Notes under the pieces: model-generated
The model's database searches: none
Told to the model about the DNA's origin: nothing
Seen by the model: the letters and a program-made list of their open reading frames with translations, nothing else
Source: Roseobacter denitrificans OCh 114
Lineage (GTDB): Bacteria > Pseudomonadota > Alphaproteobacteria > Rhodobacterales > Rhodobacteraceae
DNA: 64,000 bases
NCBI RefSeq assembly: GCF_000014045.1
Contig: NC_008209.1
Coordinates: forward strand, 3,743,001-3,807,000
Direction of reading: 5' to 3'
Translations under genes and position numbers: made by a program
Shown: positions 8,501-20,300 of the stretch, in pieces
Position numbering within the stretch: position 1 is the stretch's first letter
Layout of the letters: the number at the start of each line of letters is the position of its first letter

Positions 8501-9417
8501 CAGTTGACCTCCTCTGCGCGCCGGTTGACGGTATAAAGATAAAGGTTCGTCATCACGACAACGATGAAGAGCACGATATAGGCCAGCGCAGACGACTGGC
8601 TGGTCTGAAAGAACTGAAAGGCCGTGCGATAGAGATATACCGCGATGGTCTCGGTCGAACTGCCCGGCCCGCCTTCGGTGATGATATAGACGATATCAAA
8701 CAGCTTGAACGTCTCGATGGTGCGAAACAGAACCGCCAGCAAAAGCAGGCTTTTGATATAGGGAAAGGTGATCGTCCAGAACCGGCGCCACGCACTGGCG
8801 CGGTCGATCTCGGCCGCCTCGTAGAGGTATTTGGGCACGCTGACGAGACCGGCAAGAACCAGCAACATCACGAAAGGCGACCACATCCAGGCATCCGCGA
8901 TCACGATCCCGGCGATGGCCCCGGCAGGGCTGCCCATCACGACAAAGCGTTCATCGGAAAAATTGCTGAGCAGATAGCTGACAACCCCGAAGGTCGGTTC
9001 GTAAAACAGTTTGAAGAACACGCCGACCGACACAAACGACAACATCATCGGCGTCAGAACAAGCATCAGAACGATGCGCCGCATGGGGAATGCCTTGGCA
9101 AACATCAGCGCCAGCAAAAACCCGATGATCAGTTGCAAAATGACCGATGACCCGACAATGATCGCCGTGGTCTGGAACCTTTCCCAAACCTTGTCATCCG
9201 TCAGGACGCGTTCGTAATTTGACAGACCGCGAAACGAGGGCACCCGCAGCGAACTTGCTTTATAGTTGAAAAAGCTCAGCCCGAACGACCAGAGCAACGG
9301 GAAAATATTCATCACGAAAAGGATCGTGATTGCAGGCGTGACCAAAAGCGCACCGCGTCTTTTGGGGTCCAACAGCCAGGCGCCGAAACCGCCCCTACCG
9401 TTTGCTGCATCTGCCAT
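8500..9417 (-). CDS. Carbohydrate ABC transporter permease (MalF type)
   Basis: 305 residues: a cytoplasmic N-terminus, a first helix at ~20-45 (LLVTPAITILFVMNIFPLLW) and five more helices. The EAA loop YEAAEIDRASAWRRF lies near residues 200-215. It is shorter than E. coli MalF because it lacks the large periplasmic P2 domain, as is usual for CUT1 permeases of alphaproteobacteria. It is separated from the upstream binding-protein gene by 72 bp that hold a strong hairpin, which probably lowers permease expression relative to the binding protein. Confidence 0.92.
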   Translation of the reverse strand: MADAANGRGGFGAWLLDPKRRGALLVTPAITILFVMNIFPLLWSFGLSFFNYKASSLRVPSFRGLSNYERVLTDDKVWERFQTTAIIVGSSVILQLIIGFLLALMFAKAFPMRRIVLMLVLTPMMLSFVSVGVFFKLFYEPTFGVVSYLLSNFSDERFVVMGSPAGAIAGIVIADAWMWSPFVMLLVLAGLVSVPKYLYEAAEIDRASAWRRFWTITFPYIKSLLLLAVLFRTIETFKLFDIVYIITEGGPGSSTETIAVYLYRTAFQFFQTSQSSALAYIVLFIVVVMTNLYLYTVNRRAEEVN

Positions 9418-9450
9418 GAACTACTGCCTCACAAGGGTTATGTTGGAAAC

Positions 9451-9478
9451 CAGAGCCCGGGATTGCGCCCGGGCTCTG
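9451..9478 (-). terminator. Intra-operon hairpin after the binding-protein gene
   Basis: A perfect 11-bp stem (9451-9461 with 9468-9478, core AGAGCCCGGG) and a 6-nt loop lie 11 bases after the binding-protein stop. No U-run follows on the minus strand, so it is more likely an mRNA 3'-end stabiliser or partial terminator than a full one. Such hairpins are well known between binding-protein and permease genes (for example malE-malF). Confidence 0.75.
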
Positions 9479-9489
9479 CGCTTATCAGA

Positions 9490-10950
9490 TCACTCGATCA
9501 TGCCGATGTCTTCCAGCAATTCCTGCTGGAATTCAGCAACCGCATCGAGCGCTTCCTTGGCCGAAATCTGACCGGTGATCGCCTTGTCGAATTCTTCCTG
9601 CTGCTGAGTCAGCATTTCGAAGAACTCAGGGATGTGCCAGACGTCTTTCTGCCAGTCGATCATCTCCACATGCGCACGGTTCCATGGGCGCAGATCGTTG
9701 TACTGTGGATCCGCCATGACGCTCATGCGCCCGGATTGACCACCGTTCTTGACCGCTTCCAGCTGTGTTTCCGGGCTCAGCCACCACTTCACAATGTTGA
9801 GCGCCTCATCGACGATCTCATCGCTGTTCCATGTTGTCAGGACGAACGGCTGACCGCCGATGTTGCCGGTCCGGTCGATCGAGCCATCAGCCTGACGAGT
9901 GCCCGGTGCCGGTGCAAAGGCGGATTTGTCATGCACCTTTGAGGCGTCAGGGTCGAGAATGGGCTCACCAAGGCCAACCCAGTCGATGATCGCACCAACC
10001 TTGCCCTGCATGTACAGATCCTGGATCACGAAGATGTCCATCTGCCCGGTCTGCGCTACCGGCGGCATGTACTGCAGATAGGACAGGTATTCTTCGAAGG
10101 CAGCGACCGCGACATCCGAGTTCACGACACCTTCGGCCTGCGCTTCGGGAGCTTTGGTTTCGTCCCAGATATCGCCACCCTGCTGCCAGATAAACGCGTT
10201 GATCTGCATGGTGGAGAAATCATATCCCTTGCCAGCCTGATAGGCGATGCCGTAGAAATCGTCGTCCAGCGTTTCCCCGGCGAGCATATCGCCTTTCTTG
10301 CGCTGGAAGAATTCACCGATCTGTCCCCATTTGGTCCAGTCCGTATCCTGCCAGTCCTCATAGGTGCAGGGCAGATTTGTGCCGTACTTGGCCTCAAAAT
10401 CCGCCATTTCCCCTTCGTGACAGAAAATATCTTCGCGATAGTAGGTCACATAGGTATCGGGGAACTGCGGGAAGCCGTAGTAATTGACGCCCGGTGCCGG
10501 TACTTCACCCGCCTCTTCCAGTTGCGCACGGGTTCTGTGCGGATAGGTCGAATAGGCAGAGACAAGCGCCGGGTGCAGATCCTGCATGATGGCCGTCAAT
10601 TCCGGGTCCGCTTTGATCCGGTCCGTCAGGTTCAAGTAATATCCACCCTCGACGAAAGCACCAAGCCACTGGCTGTCGGTCACGATCATCTGGTATTTCT
10701 GCTCACCCGACGTCAGCGATGCTGCCACCCGCTCGTAAAAACTGGGCCACGGGATGAAGTCGATCTCCAGCTTCACATTGGCACCCGACGGCGACGTATA
10801 GGTCTGATCCGCATATTCCTGCATGAACCTTGTCGGTGGCCAGTCCGGAGCTGCCATGGTGATGGTGATGTCTTCGGCGAGAGCCGGGGCTCCGCTCAAT
10901 CCTGCGGCCAGGGTCGTCGCCCCCAGTAATCCGCCCATTAAAGTACGCAT
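9490..10950 (-). CDS. Extracellular sugar-binding protein of ABC transporter
   Basis: A 486-residue family-1 solute-binding protein. The start at 10950 is set by GGAGGAAG just upstream and yields a signal peptide (MRTLMGGLLGATTLAAG..., AxA cleavage at ALA-ED, about residue 25). The mature part begins with beta strands typical of the family (ITITMAAPDW). It is longer than most sugar-binding proteins (~410 residues) and aromatic/acid-rich, with a single cysteine pair possible (FCHEGE and LPCTY). It binds the substrate in the periplasm. It lies between the two transporter ATPase genes, an unusual order. The ligand is unknown. Confidence 0.9.
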   Translation of the reverse strand: MRTLMGGLLGATTLAAGLSGAPALAEDITITMAAPDWPPTRFMQEYADQTYTSPSGANVKLEIDFIPWPSFYERVAASLTSGEQKYQMIVTDSQWLGAFVEGGYYLNLTDRIKADPELTAIMQDLHPALVSAYSTYPHRTRAQLEEAGEVPAPGVNYYGFPQFPDTYVTYYREDIFCHEGEMADFEAKYGTNLPCTYEDWQDTDWTKWGQIGEFFQRKKGDMLAGETLDDDFYGIAYQAGKGYDFSTMQINAFIWQQGGDIWDETKAPEAQAEGVVNSDVAVAAFEEYLSYLQYMPPVAQTGQMDIFVIQDLYMQGKVGAIIDWVGLGEPILDPDASKVHDKSAFAPAPGTRQADGSIDRTGNIGGQPFVLTTWNSDEIVDEALNIVKWWLSPETQLEAVKNGGQSGRMSVMADPQYNDLRPWNRAHVEMIDWQKDVWHIPEFFEMLTQQQEEFDKAITGQISAKEALDAVAEFQQELLEDIGMIE

Positions 10951-11015
10951 TCTTCTTCCTCCACTAGTTGTCAATTTTTGAGTTTTTATTGCTCTGCTCA
11001 CCTTTTCTTTTGCTT

Positions 11016-12098
11016 TTATCCGCTGCCCAAACGCCGCCCGCTGCCCCGATCAAAGAAGTGCAGATCAGAGGGGTCAAAAGCGACTTCGATTTCGTCACCC
11101 ACCGAATACTGCGCCGCAACCTCTTCACGCAGAACCATTTTCAGGCCCACGTCCTGCACCGTCACATCAAAGATCGTCACATCCCCCAGCGGTTCCGTCA
11201 GATGAATTTTGGCCGGGAAGCGCGCCCGTGCCGCCGTGCCCCCTTCAGCCAGAACAATGTCCTGGGGACGCAGCCCGACGGCAATATCCTGACCCGACAA
11301 AACGCTGCGCGCATGCACCGGTGCTTTCAGAAAGGACAGTTGGACCTGCCCGTCATCCGGGGTAGACGCGGACAGGATGTTGATCGGCGGGGAGCCGACC
11401 ATGCGCGCCACGTAAAGGTCGTTGGGCATCGCATAAAGATCGCGCGGCGTGCCAATCGCCACCACACGCCCGTTCTCGATCACACCGATCCTCTCGCCCA
11501 TGGTCAGCGCTTCAAGCTGATCGGGCGTTGCGTAAATCATCGTCATGCCCAATTCGCGGTGCAGACGTTTGAACTCCGCGCGCATCTCATGGCGCAGCTT
11601 CGCATCCAGGTTGGTCAGCGGCTCATCCAGCAGCAAAAGCCGTGGACGGCGCACGATGGCACGGCCGATGGCCACGCGCTGCTGCTCCCCACCGGACAGG
11701 GTCGTGGTCTTGCGCTTGAGCGTATGCGACACCCGCAACAACTCCGCGATTTCACCGACACGCTTTTTGATCTCGTCAGTTGCCACCCCGTCACGGCGCA
11801 ACGGATGGGCCAGATTGGCCTCCACCGTCATGTGCGGATAAAGCGCAAACGTCTGGAATATCATGGATATGCCACGATTTTGGACCGGCGCACGGGTGAC
11901 ATCCTGCCCGTCAAAGCGAACTTCGCCCGCTTTCAACTCTTCAAGCCCGGAAATCGCACGCAGCGTCGTGGTTTTCCCCGATGACGACGGGCCCAAAAGG
12001 CAGAAAAACTCGCCATCCGCGACATCGAAGGTCATATCCTCCAGCGCGACCACACTGCCAAACTCACGCCGCAGGTTTTTTACTTTGAGCTCAGACAC
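11016..12098 (-). CDS. ABC transporter ATP-binding protein with Pro in place of switch His
   Basis: 360 residues from a GTG start at 12098 (giving an N-terminus that aligns with MalK-type ATPases); an ATG at 12137 would add 13 residues. Walker A GPSSSGKT (36-43), Q-loop Gln82, canonical signature LSGGE (134-138) and Walker B LLLLDEP (154-160) are intact. The switch-loop reads YATPDQ: Pro192 replaces the histidine needed for ATP hydrolysis (nucleotides near 11525-11540 confirm CCC). It has a C-terminal OB-fold region as in MalK. It is the second ATPase of the same transporter, complementary in its defect to the one at 6540. Confidence 0.92.
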   Translation of the reverse strand: MSELKVKNLRREFGSVVALEDMTFDVADGEFFCLLGPSSSGKTTTLRAISGLEELKAGEVRFDGQDVTRAPVQNRGISMIFQTFALYPHMTVEANLAHPLRRDGVATDEIKKRVGEIAELLRVSHTLKRKTTTLSGGEQQRVAIGRAIVRRPRLLLLDEPLTNLDAKLRHEMRAEFKRLHRELGMTMIYATPDQLEALTMGERIGVIENGRVVAIGTPRDLYAMPNDLYVARMVGSPPINILSASTPDDGQVQLSFLKAPVHARSVLSGQDIAVGLRPQDIVLAEGGTAARARFPAKIHLTEPLGDVTIFDVTVQDVGLKMVLREEVAAQYSVGDEIEVAFDPSDLHFFDRGSGRRLGSG

Positions 12099-12164
12099 GA
12101 TGCGATGCCTTTGTGACTTCAGGCCTCGCCACCGCATCGCGCCGCATTATCCGCAAGACACCCC

Positions 12165-13223
12165 TCATCGCGTAATCCCCAACATGCGCTTGTTCGCCTC
12201 CTCATCCGTCCCGCCGTCGGCGAAATCGTCAAAGGCGCGTTCGGTCACGCGAATGATGTGATCGGACACGAATTGCGCCCCTTCGCGTGCGCCGTCTTCG
12301 GGATGTTTGAGGCAACATTCCCATTCGACCACGGCCCAGCCATCGAACCCGTTTGCTGCCATTTTGGAGAAAACAGCGTTGAAATCCACCTGCCCGTCAC
12401 CGAGGCTGCGGAAACGTCCCGCACGATTGACCCAGCTTTGGAATCCGGAATAGACACCCTGCCGACCGGTCGGATTGAACTCCGCGTCCTTGACGTGAAA
12501 CATCCGGATACGATCTTTGTAGATGTCAATATTATCAATGTAATCAAGGCACTGCAGGACATAATGTGACGGGTCATAGAGCATGCAGGCACGATCATGA
12601 TTGCCCGTCCGCTCTAGGAACATCTCGTAGGTGACACCGTCCATCAGGTCTTCGCCCGGATGGATTTCATAACACACATCAACGCCGCACTCTTCCGCAT
12701 GATCGAGCAGGGGCGTCCAGCGTTTGGCCAGTTCATCAAAGGCGGTTTCAACCAGCCCGGCAGGGCGCTGCGGCCAAGGATACATGTAGGGCCACGCCAG
12801 CGCGCCGGAGAATGTCGCATGCGCGCCAATGCCAAGGTTTTTCGATGCTGTCAGTGCTTTTTTAACCTGATCGACGGCCCAGGCCTGCCGCTCTGCCGGA
12901 TTGCCACGCACATGCGGGGCTGCAAAGCCATCAAAGGCATCATCATAGGCCGGATGCACGGCCACCAACTGGCCCTGCAAATGCGTCGACAACTCGGTGA
13001 TCTCAATGCCATTGTCCGCCGCGACGCCCTTGATCTCATCACAATAGGCATCAGACTCCGCCGCCTTGTCGAGGTCAAACAACCGCCCATCCCAGCTTGG
13101 AATCTGCACGCCCTTGTAACCACAATCCGCGGCCCATTTCGTGATCGACCCCCAGCTGTCAAACGGTGCCTCATCGCCCGCGAACTGCGCCAGAAACAGC
13201 GCTGGCCCCTTGATCGTTTTCAT
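12165..13223 (-). CDS. Sugar phosphate isomerase/epimerase (TIM barrel)
   Basis: 352 residues; the start at 13223 follows AGGGGA. Metal-site candidates of the xylose-isomerase-like superfamily are visible: Glu in VCYEIHPGED, Asp/His in LYDPSHYVLQ, His in FHVKDAEFNP and Glu in AVVEWECC. The motif order GVQIPSWDGRLFD...HPGED...DPSHYV...HVKDAEF is common in proteins encoded with Gfo/Idh dehydrogenases and sugar ABC transporters. It is the first structural gene after the LacI regulator (29-bp gap) and precedes the transporter. Isomerisation or epimerisation of a keto sugar is expected; the substrate is unknown. Confidence 0.85.
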   Translation of the reverse strand: MKTIKGPALFLAQFAGDEAPFDSWGSITKWAADCGYKGVQIPSWDGRLFDLDKAAESDAYCDEIKGVAADNGIEITELSTHLQGQLVAVHPAYDDAFDGFAAPHVRGNPAERQAWAVDQVKKALTASKNLGIGAHATFSGALAWPYMYPWPQRPAGLVETAFDELAKRWTPLLDHAEECGVDVCYEIHPGEDLMDGVTYEMFLERTGNHDRACMLYDPSHYVLQCLDYIDNIDIYKDRIRMFHVKDAEFNPTGRQGVYSGFQSWVNRAGRFRSLGDGQVDFNAVFSKMAANGFDGWAVVEWECCLKHPEDGAREGAQFVSDHIIRVTERAFDDFADGGTDEEANKRMLGITR

Positions 13224-13252
13224 TCCCCTGTACCCTTTCACCAATTCCTGTC

Positions 13253-14275
13253 CTACGGAAGATTGTCCCGCATGAAGATTTCTATTCTGATCCGTTCCTG
13301 ATTTTCATTGATCGGCCCGTTGTCCGTGAGGGCTTTGAGGACGCGTACCGCGCTGCGAACCTCATGACCCGGGTCCTGCACAAGCACAGCATCGACCGTG
13401 CCTGATATCAAGGCATCCCGTGTGTGTTCCGAAAGCTCGGTCGTGACGGCCCGAATGTTGGTCTTTGCGCTCTCAATCGCTTCGATCACGCCGCGCGTAC
13501 CGCCACCGAGGCTATATAGCCCGACAATATTCGGATTGGACGCCAGCAGCTTTGACAGCTTTTCCTCGACCACGCCCGCCATCTCTTCGCCTTCGATCCA
13601 CGGCAGGACGTTGAGATGCGGGCATTCCGCGCGCATCACCTGCTCGAACCCCATGCGGCGCTCCACGTGATCGCGCAAGATGCCAGAACCTGCGATCACG
13701 GCAACATCACCCGATGGCGCGGAAATGAACCTCTTGAGCAGGCTTGCCGCGACCCGGCCCGCGGCCACATTGTCAATGCCGATGAACCGATCGCGGCGCG
13801 AATTCGGGATGTCAGAAATGAACGTCACGATCCGAACACCCTGATTTCGCAGCTTGTTTATCGCATCGCGCACGATCTGGCTTTCTATCGCCACAAGGGC
13901 CAGCCCGTCACCGACATCATCCCCCAAAGCGTCAATGGCGTGCACGACCGCCTCCGGGTTCAGGGGCGGAACCGTGACCGCGCGGATGTCGATCCGGTTT
14001 TTGGAGGCTTCGGTCTTTGCCGCTTCCACTTCGCTCAACAGATCTCTGAAAAAGGTTGTTTCGCCCGCCGGCAGGATGAAGGTGAACCGGTAACTCTTGC
14101 CCCGCGCGAGATCGGCGGCAGCCTGATTGCGCACGAAATGGAGCTGATCCATCGCGGAATGGACCTTTTCGATCGTGCTCTCACTGACGCCCTTGCGCGC
14201 GTTGAGCACCCGATCGACGGTGGCCACGCTCACGCCAGCCGCTTTTGCAACGTCTTGTGCCGTCACCCGGTTCAT
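13253..14275 (-). CDS. LacI-family transcriptional regulator (local regulator of sugar operon)
   Basis: 340 residues: a LacI-type helix-turn-helix at residues 4-23 (TAQDVAKAAGVSVATVDRVL), a hinge helix near 45-58, then a periplasmic-binding-protein-like effector domain (FTFILPAGETTFFRDL...). The effector domain resembles the RbsB-like subgroup. It is the promoter-proximal gene of the isomerase/ABC/kinase operon and divergent from the fucU-like gene; the 93-bp divergent gap holds a 30-bp palindrome. It is expected to repress both directions and respond to the transported sugar or a phosphorylated product (inference). Confidence 0.93.
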   Translation of the reverse strand: MNRVTAQDVAKAAGVSVATVDRVLNARKGVSESTIEKVHSAMDQLHFVRNQAAADLARGKSYRFTFILPAGETTFFRDLLSEVEAAKTEASKNRIDIRAVTVPPLNPEAVVHAIDALGDDVGDGLALVAIESQIVRDAINKLRNQGVRIVTFISDIPNSRRDRFIGIDNVAAGRVAASLLKRFISAPSGDVAVIAGSGILRDHVERRMGFEQVMRAECPHLNVLPWIEGEEMAGVVEEKLSKLLASNPNIVGLYSLGGGTRGVIEAIESAKTNIRAVTTELSEHTRDALISGTVDAVLVQDPGHEVRSAVRVLKALTDNGPINENQERIRIEIFMRDNLP

Positions 14276-14296
14276 GTTGACTCCCTCTGATCAAAA

Positions 14297-14326
14297 GGTT
14301 GATGTAGTTCATGATGTACGTCAACC
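14297..14326. promoter_or_regulatory. 30-bp palindrome, probable LacI-family operator
   Basis: An imperfect palindrome with outer arms GGTTGA/TCAACC and a central TCATGA; 24 of 30 positions are self-complementary. It lies 22 bp before the regulator start and 42 bp before the divergent mutarotase start, where an autoregulatory operator is expected. It is longer than a usual 20-bp LacI-family site, so two overlapping half-site pairs are possible. Confidence 0.6.
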
Positions 14327-14368
14327 AAAAATGAGAAAAATCACATCACCAATGAAAGGCCCATCCCT

Positions 14369-14803
14369 ATGCTTATCGGAATCGACCCTGTTCTGACCCC
14401 GGACCTGTTGCGCCATCTCGGGGCCATGGGCCACGGAGATCAACTCGTGATTGCAGATGCAAACTTCCCGGCCGAATCCTGTGCAAACCGGATTGAACGT
14501 CTGGCCGGGGCCAGCGCGACCGAAGCGCTGCGCGCGATCCTGTCCGTCATGCCGCTGGACACATATGTGGATGCCCCGGCCCGGTCGATGCAGGTGGTTG
14601 GGGATCCAGAGGCTGTCCCGGATATCGTGGCAGAGTTCCAGCGCATCATTGATGAGGTGGCCGACCACCCCGCGCAGATACAATCCGTGGAACGGCACGA
14701 ATTCTACCGGGAGGCCAAAAAGACCTACTGCGTTGTCCAAACGTCAGAGAACCGCTTTTACGGCAATATCATCCTGTCCAAAGGCGCCATTGCTCCAAGC
14801 TGA
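14369..14803 (+). CDS. RbsD/FucU family sugar mutarotase
   Basis: 144 residues, full family length. The N-terminal block LIGIDPVLTPDLLRHLGAMGHGD holds the catalytic-site histidine (GHGD, His22) and the following VIADANFPAES block is diagnostic of L-fucose mutarotase/D-ribose pyranase. It speeds interconversion of sugar anomers so that the kinase or isomerase sees the right form. It is divergent from the LacI regulator and convergent with the DhaK-DhaL gene. Closer to FucU than RbsD by eye; the actual sugar is not known. Confidence 0.85.
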   Translation: MLIGIDPVLTPDLLRHLGAMGHGDQLVIADANFPAESCANRIERLAGASATEALRAILSVMPLDTYVDAPARSMQVVGDPEAVPDIVAEFQRIIDEVADHPAQIQSVERHEFYREAKKTYCVVQTSENRFYGNIILSKGAIAPS

Positions 14804-14821
14804 AAGCCCGGCGACATAGCG

Positions 14822-16579
<1,758 letters not shown>

Positions 16580-16734
16580 GTCAGCTGCTCCTCATGTTCT
16601 TGAAGCATAAGGCTGCTACACATGGCGGCAAAAAGTCAAACATCATTCCGGGGGCGCATCGCAGTCCGCGCGTGAAAGGCCCGGTCCCGAAGGTCTGCGC
16701 AACTACATACCAAAGCCGGATCGCAAGGACCGGT

Positions 16735-17001
16735 TCAGACGTGGTGACCGGGCAGGTCGTTCCGGATGGCCGCGATCAAGGCCGCATAGGGTTCAGGTGG
16801 CGCAACTTGTCCGGTAACCCATTGATATAAATCATGATCATTTTCATTGAGCATGGCATCATATTGGCCAAGACCCGCGTCATCCATCCCGTCAAGCTGT
16901 CGCTCTGCAAAATGCTGCAGGATCAGATCCATTTCCTTGATCCCGCGCCGCATGGATCGCATCTTCAGCCGTTTGATACGATGTTCATGCAGTTCGGTCA
17001 T
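16735..17001 (-). CDS. sdhE: FAD assembly factor SdhE
   Basis: 88 residues, the usual size of SdhE/Sdh5 proteins, which help attach FAD to the succinate dehydrogenase flavoprotein. The family's core block RRGIKEMDLIL (around residues 17-27, RGxxE) and the later ENDHDLYQWVTG motif are present. The start at 17001 overlaps the end of the regulator gene by 17 bases; an ATG at 17010 is an alternative. It is coupled to the upstream XRE gene. Confidence 0.88.
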   Translation of the reverse strand: MTELHEHRIKRLKMRSMRRGIKEMDLILQHFAERQLDGMDDAGLGQYDAMLNENDHDLYQWVTGQVAPPEPYAALIAAIRNDLPGHHV

Positions 17002-17392
17002 CGCTACCATCCCGCAACGCAACGCGTAGCTTCTTTTCCAGGCGCCCCATCTGTTCCACCCGGGCAATCATATCGGTGCGCAACTCGCGCATCTCGTTGA
17101 GAACCTCGCTGGCGGAGGCAGGCAGCGCGCGTTCTTCCATCGGCGCATCAAGCCCTTCGCCCTGCCCGTTGATGAGCCACATCATCGACACATTCAACAA
17201 GCCCGCCATCATCGACAGGCGGTTGGCGCGCGGCTCGCTTAGATCGTTTTCCCACGACCGCAACGTGGCCACCCGCACCCCGAGTCGCCGCGCCAGTTCC
17301 GCCTGCGTCATTTCAGATGTTTCGCGGGCTGCTGCCAGCCTGTCCCCGAAGGTCGCGGTGTCCGGCCCGTACCAGTCATTAAAATCGTCCAT
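16985..17392 (-). CDS. XRE-family helix-turn-helix transcriptional regulator
   Basis: 135 residues. The start at 17392 is chosen for its GGAGA ribosome site; the open frame extends upstream without support. A Cro/C1-type HTH lies at about residues 16-70 (MTQAELARRLGVRVATLRSWE). After it come a short conserved MMWLINGQGEG turn and a C-terminal amphipathic helix (EMRELRTDMIARVEQMGRLEK) that could form a coiled-coil. It is divergent from the aspartate aminotransferase gene with 83 bp between. Target genes are unknown. Confidence 0.88.
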   Translation of the reverse strand: MDDFNDWYGPDTATFGDRLAAARETSEMTQAELARRLGVRVATLRSWENDLSEPRANRLSMMAGLLNVSMMWLINGQGEGLDAPMEERALPASASEVLNEMRELRTDMIARVEQMGRLEKKLRVALRDGSDDRTA

Positions 17393-17421
17393 TTTGTATT
17401 CTCCTGCGCAGTCGCGCTTGA

Positions 17422-18678
<1,257 letters not shown>

Positions 18679-18789
18679 ACACGATCAGGGCGGCGGCGCG
18701 AAAGTGCCCCGCCACGGCAACCGCCGGGGGCAGCGCATGAATTGTGGTGTTGATCCGTTAAGGATGTGCCAGCGCGCCGCAATGCTCTG

Positions 18790-19887
18790 TCAGGTGTTGA
18801 ACAGGAAATGCAGCACGTCGCCATCCTTGACGACATAGGCCTTGCCCTCGGCGCGCATCTTGCCCGCCTCTTTCGCCGCAGACTCGCCACCAAGGGATAC
18901 GAAATCATCATAGGCGATGGTTTCTGCGCGGATGAAACCCTTTTCGAAATCCCCGTGAATGACACCCGCTGCCTTCGGGGCGGTCGTGCCTTGCGGAATG
19001 GTCCAGGCGCGCGCCTCTTTCGGGCCTACGGTGAAATAGGTTTCAAGGTGCAAAAGCGCGTATCCGGCCTGGATCAAACGGTCCAGACCTGCCTCCGACA
19101 GACCCATCTCATCAAGGAACATTTCGGCCTCTTCGGGTTCCAGCTGGCTGATCTCTTCCTCGATCTGGGCTGAAATCACCACATGGGAATTGCCCTGCGC
19201 CGCCGCCATCTCAGCCACCTTGGCCGAATGCGCATTACCTGTCGCGGCCTCGGCTTCGCCGACGTTGCACACGAAAAGAACGGGTTTGCTGGTCAGCAAT
19301 TGCAGCATGTTCCACGCCTTGCGGTCCTCGGCGTCCACCTCAACCACGCGGGCCGGGCGCCCGTCCTCAAGCGCGGCCTTGGCCGCTTCCATCAGGCGTT
19401 GCTGCTGCACGGCTTCCTTGTCGCCCCCGCGCACTTTGCGAACGATGTTCTGCAGGCGTTTCTCGATGCTCTCAAGGTCTGCCAGCATCAACTCGGTCTC
19501 GATGGTTTCCGCATCCGCAACCGGGTCAACGCGCCCTTCGACATGGGTGACGTCACCGTCCTCAAAGCAGCGCAGCACATGGGCAATCGAATCCACTTCG
19601 CGAATATTGGCCAGAAACTGGTTGCCAAGGCCCTCGCCTTTGGACGCACCTTTGACCAGACCCGCGATGTCCACAAAGGTCATCCGCGTCGGAATGATCT
19701 GTTTCGACTTGGCAATATCGGCCAGTTTGTCGAGCCGCGCATCCGGCACGGCAACCTCACCCACATTGGGTTCAATCGTGCAGAACGGAAAATTCGCCGC
19801 CTGCGCCGCCGCCGTGCGTGTCAGCGCGTTGAAAAGCGTGGATTTGCCAACATTCGGCAGACCCACAATGCCCATTTTGAAACCCAT
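18790..19887 (-). CDS. ychF: Redox-regulated ATPase YchF (Obg-like GTPase family)
   Basis: 365 residues, full length. G1 GLPNVGKST (9-17), the ANFPFCTIEPN switch and G3 DIAGLVKGASKGEG are visible; the G4 region has the YchF-type sequence rather than NKxD, which gives ATP preference. A TGS-like C-terminal region (IPQGTTAPKAAGVIHGDF) follows. A ribosome- and stress-associated ATPase in bacteria. A gene for a tiny membrane protein lies 66 bp upstream on the same strand. Confidence 0.96.
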   Translation of the reverse strand: MGFKMGIVGLPNVGKSTLFNALTRTAAAQAANFPFCTIEPNVGEVAVPDARLDKLADIAKSKQIIPTRMTFVDIAGLVKGASKGEGLGNQFLANIREVDSIAHVLRCFEDGDVTHVEGRVDPVADAETIETELMLADLESIEKRLQNIVRKVRGGDKEAVQQQRLMEAAKAALEDGRPARVVEVDAEDRKAWNMLQLLTSKPVLFVCNVGEAEAATGNAHSAKVAEMAAAQGNSHVVISAQIEEEISQLEPEEAEMFLDEMGLSEAGLDRLIQAGYALLHLETYFTVGPKEARAWTIPQGTTAPKAAGVIHGDFEKGFIRAETIAYDDFVSLGGESAAKEAGKMRAEGKAYVVKDGDVLHFLFNT

Positions 19888-19953
19888 GGTCGCGTCCCCT
19901 GATCAATCGCGCCTCACCTAGAGCGATTGTGCGCCCGACACAAGGTCTTGCGG

Positions 19954-20148
19954 TCAGAACCGCTGCCTGCGGTCTTCGCGGGCATGAAAAATCAGCGCCC
20001 ATGCGAGCAGGATAAACATCGGATGGGTCAGCCCACCCGAAAAGAACAGGGCGGGTATCCAGATCACGAAAACGATGATCGCGAGGATCGGACGGCCCGT
20101 CAGCAGGATGGACAGCGGCGGCAACAGAAGTGCGAGAATGTAATTCAT
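19954..20148 (-). CDS. Small membrane protein, YqaE/Pmp3-like
   Basis: 64 residues, nearly all hydrophobic, with two predicted helices separated by a short turn. The start MNYILALLLPPLSILL gives the 'LLPPL' beginning and the later VIWIPALF gives a 'WIP' turn, as in YqaE/Pmp3 proteolipids, which sit in the membrane and are linked to stress or ion homeostasis. The C-terminus is more basic (HAREDRRQRF). Divergent from trpA. Family assignment is by eye only. Confidence 0.6.
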   Translation of the reverse strand: MNYILALLLPPLSILLTGRPILAIIVFVIWIPALFFSGGLTHPMFILLAWALIFHAREDRRQRF

Positions 20149-20300
20149 AGCCCCAAGATAAGGGTCGGCGTTTCGGATTTCGAGGGGAATTATTCTCAAA
20201 AACCACCCGCTGAGTGGGCGCGAAGCGCTTGGCACCTTTGATGCATTGATTTCCCCGGCGGTTTTGGGCATGTGAAGCTCAAATGCTGAAAGGTGCCGCC

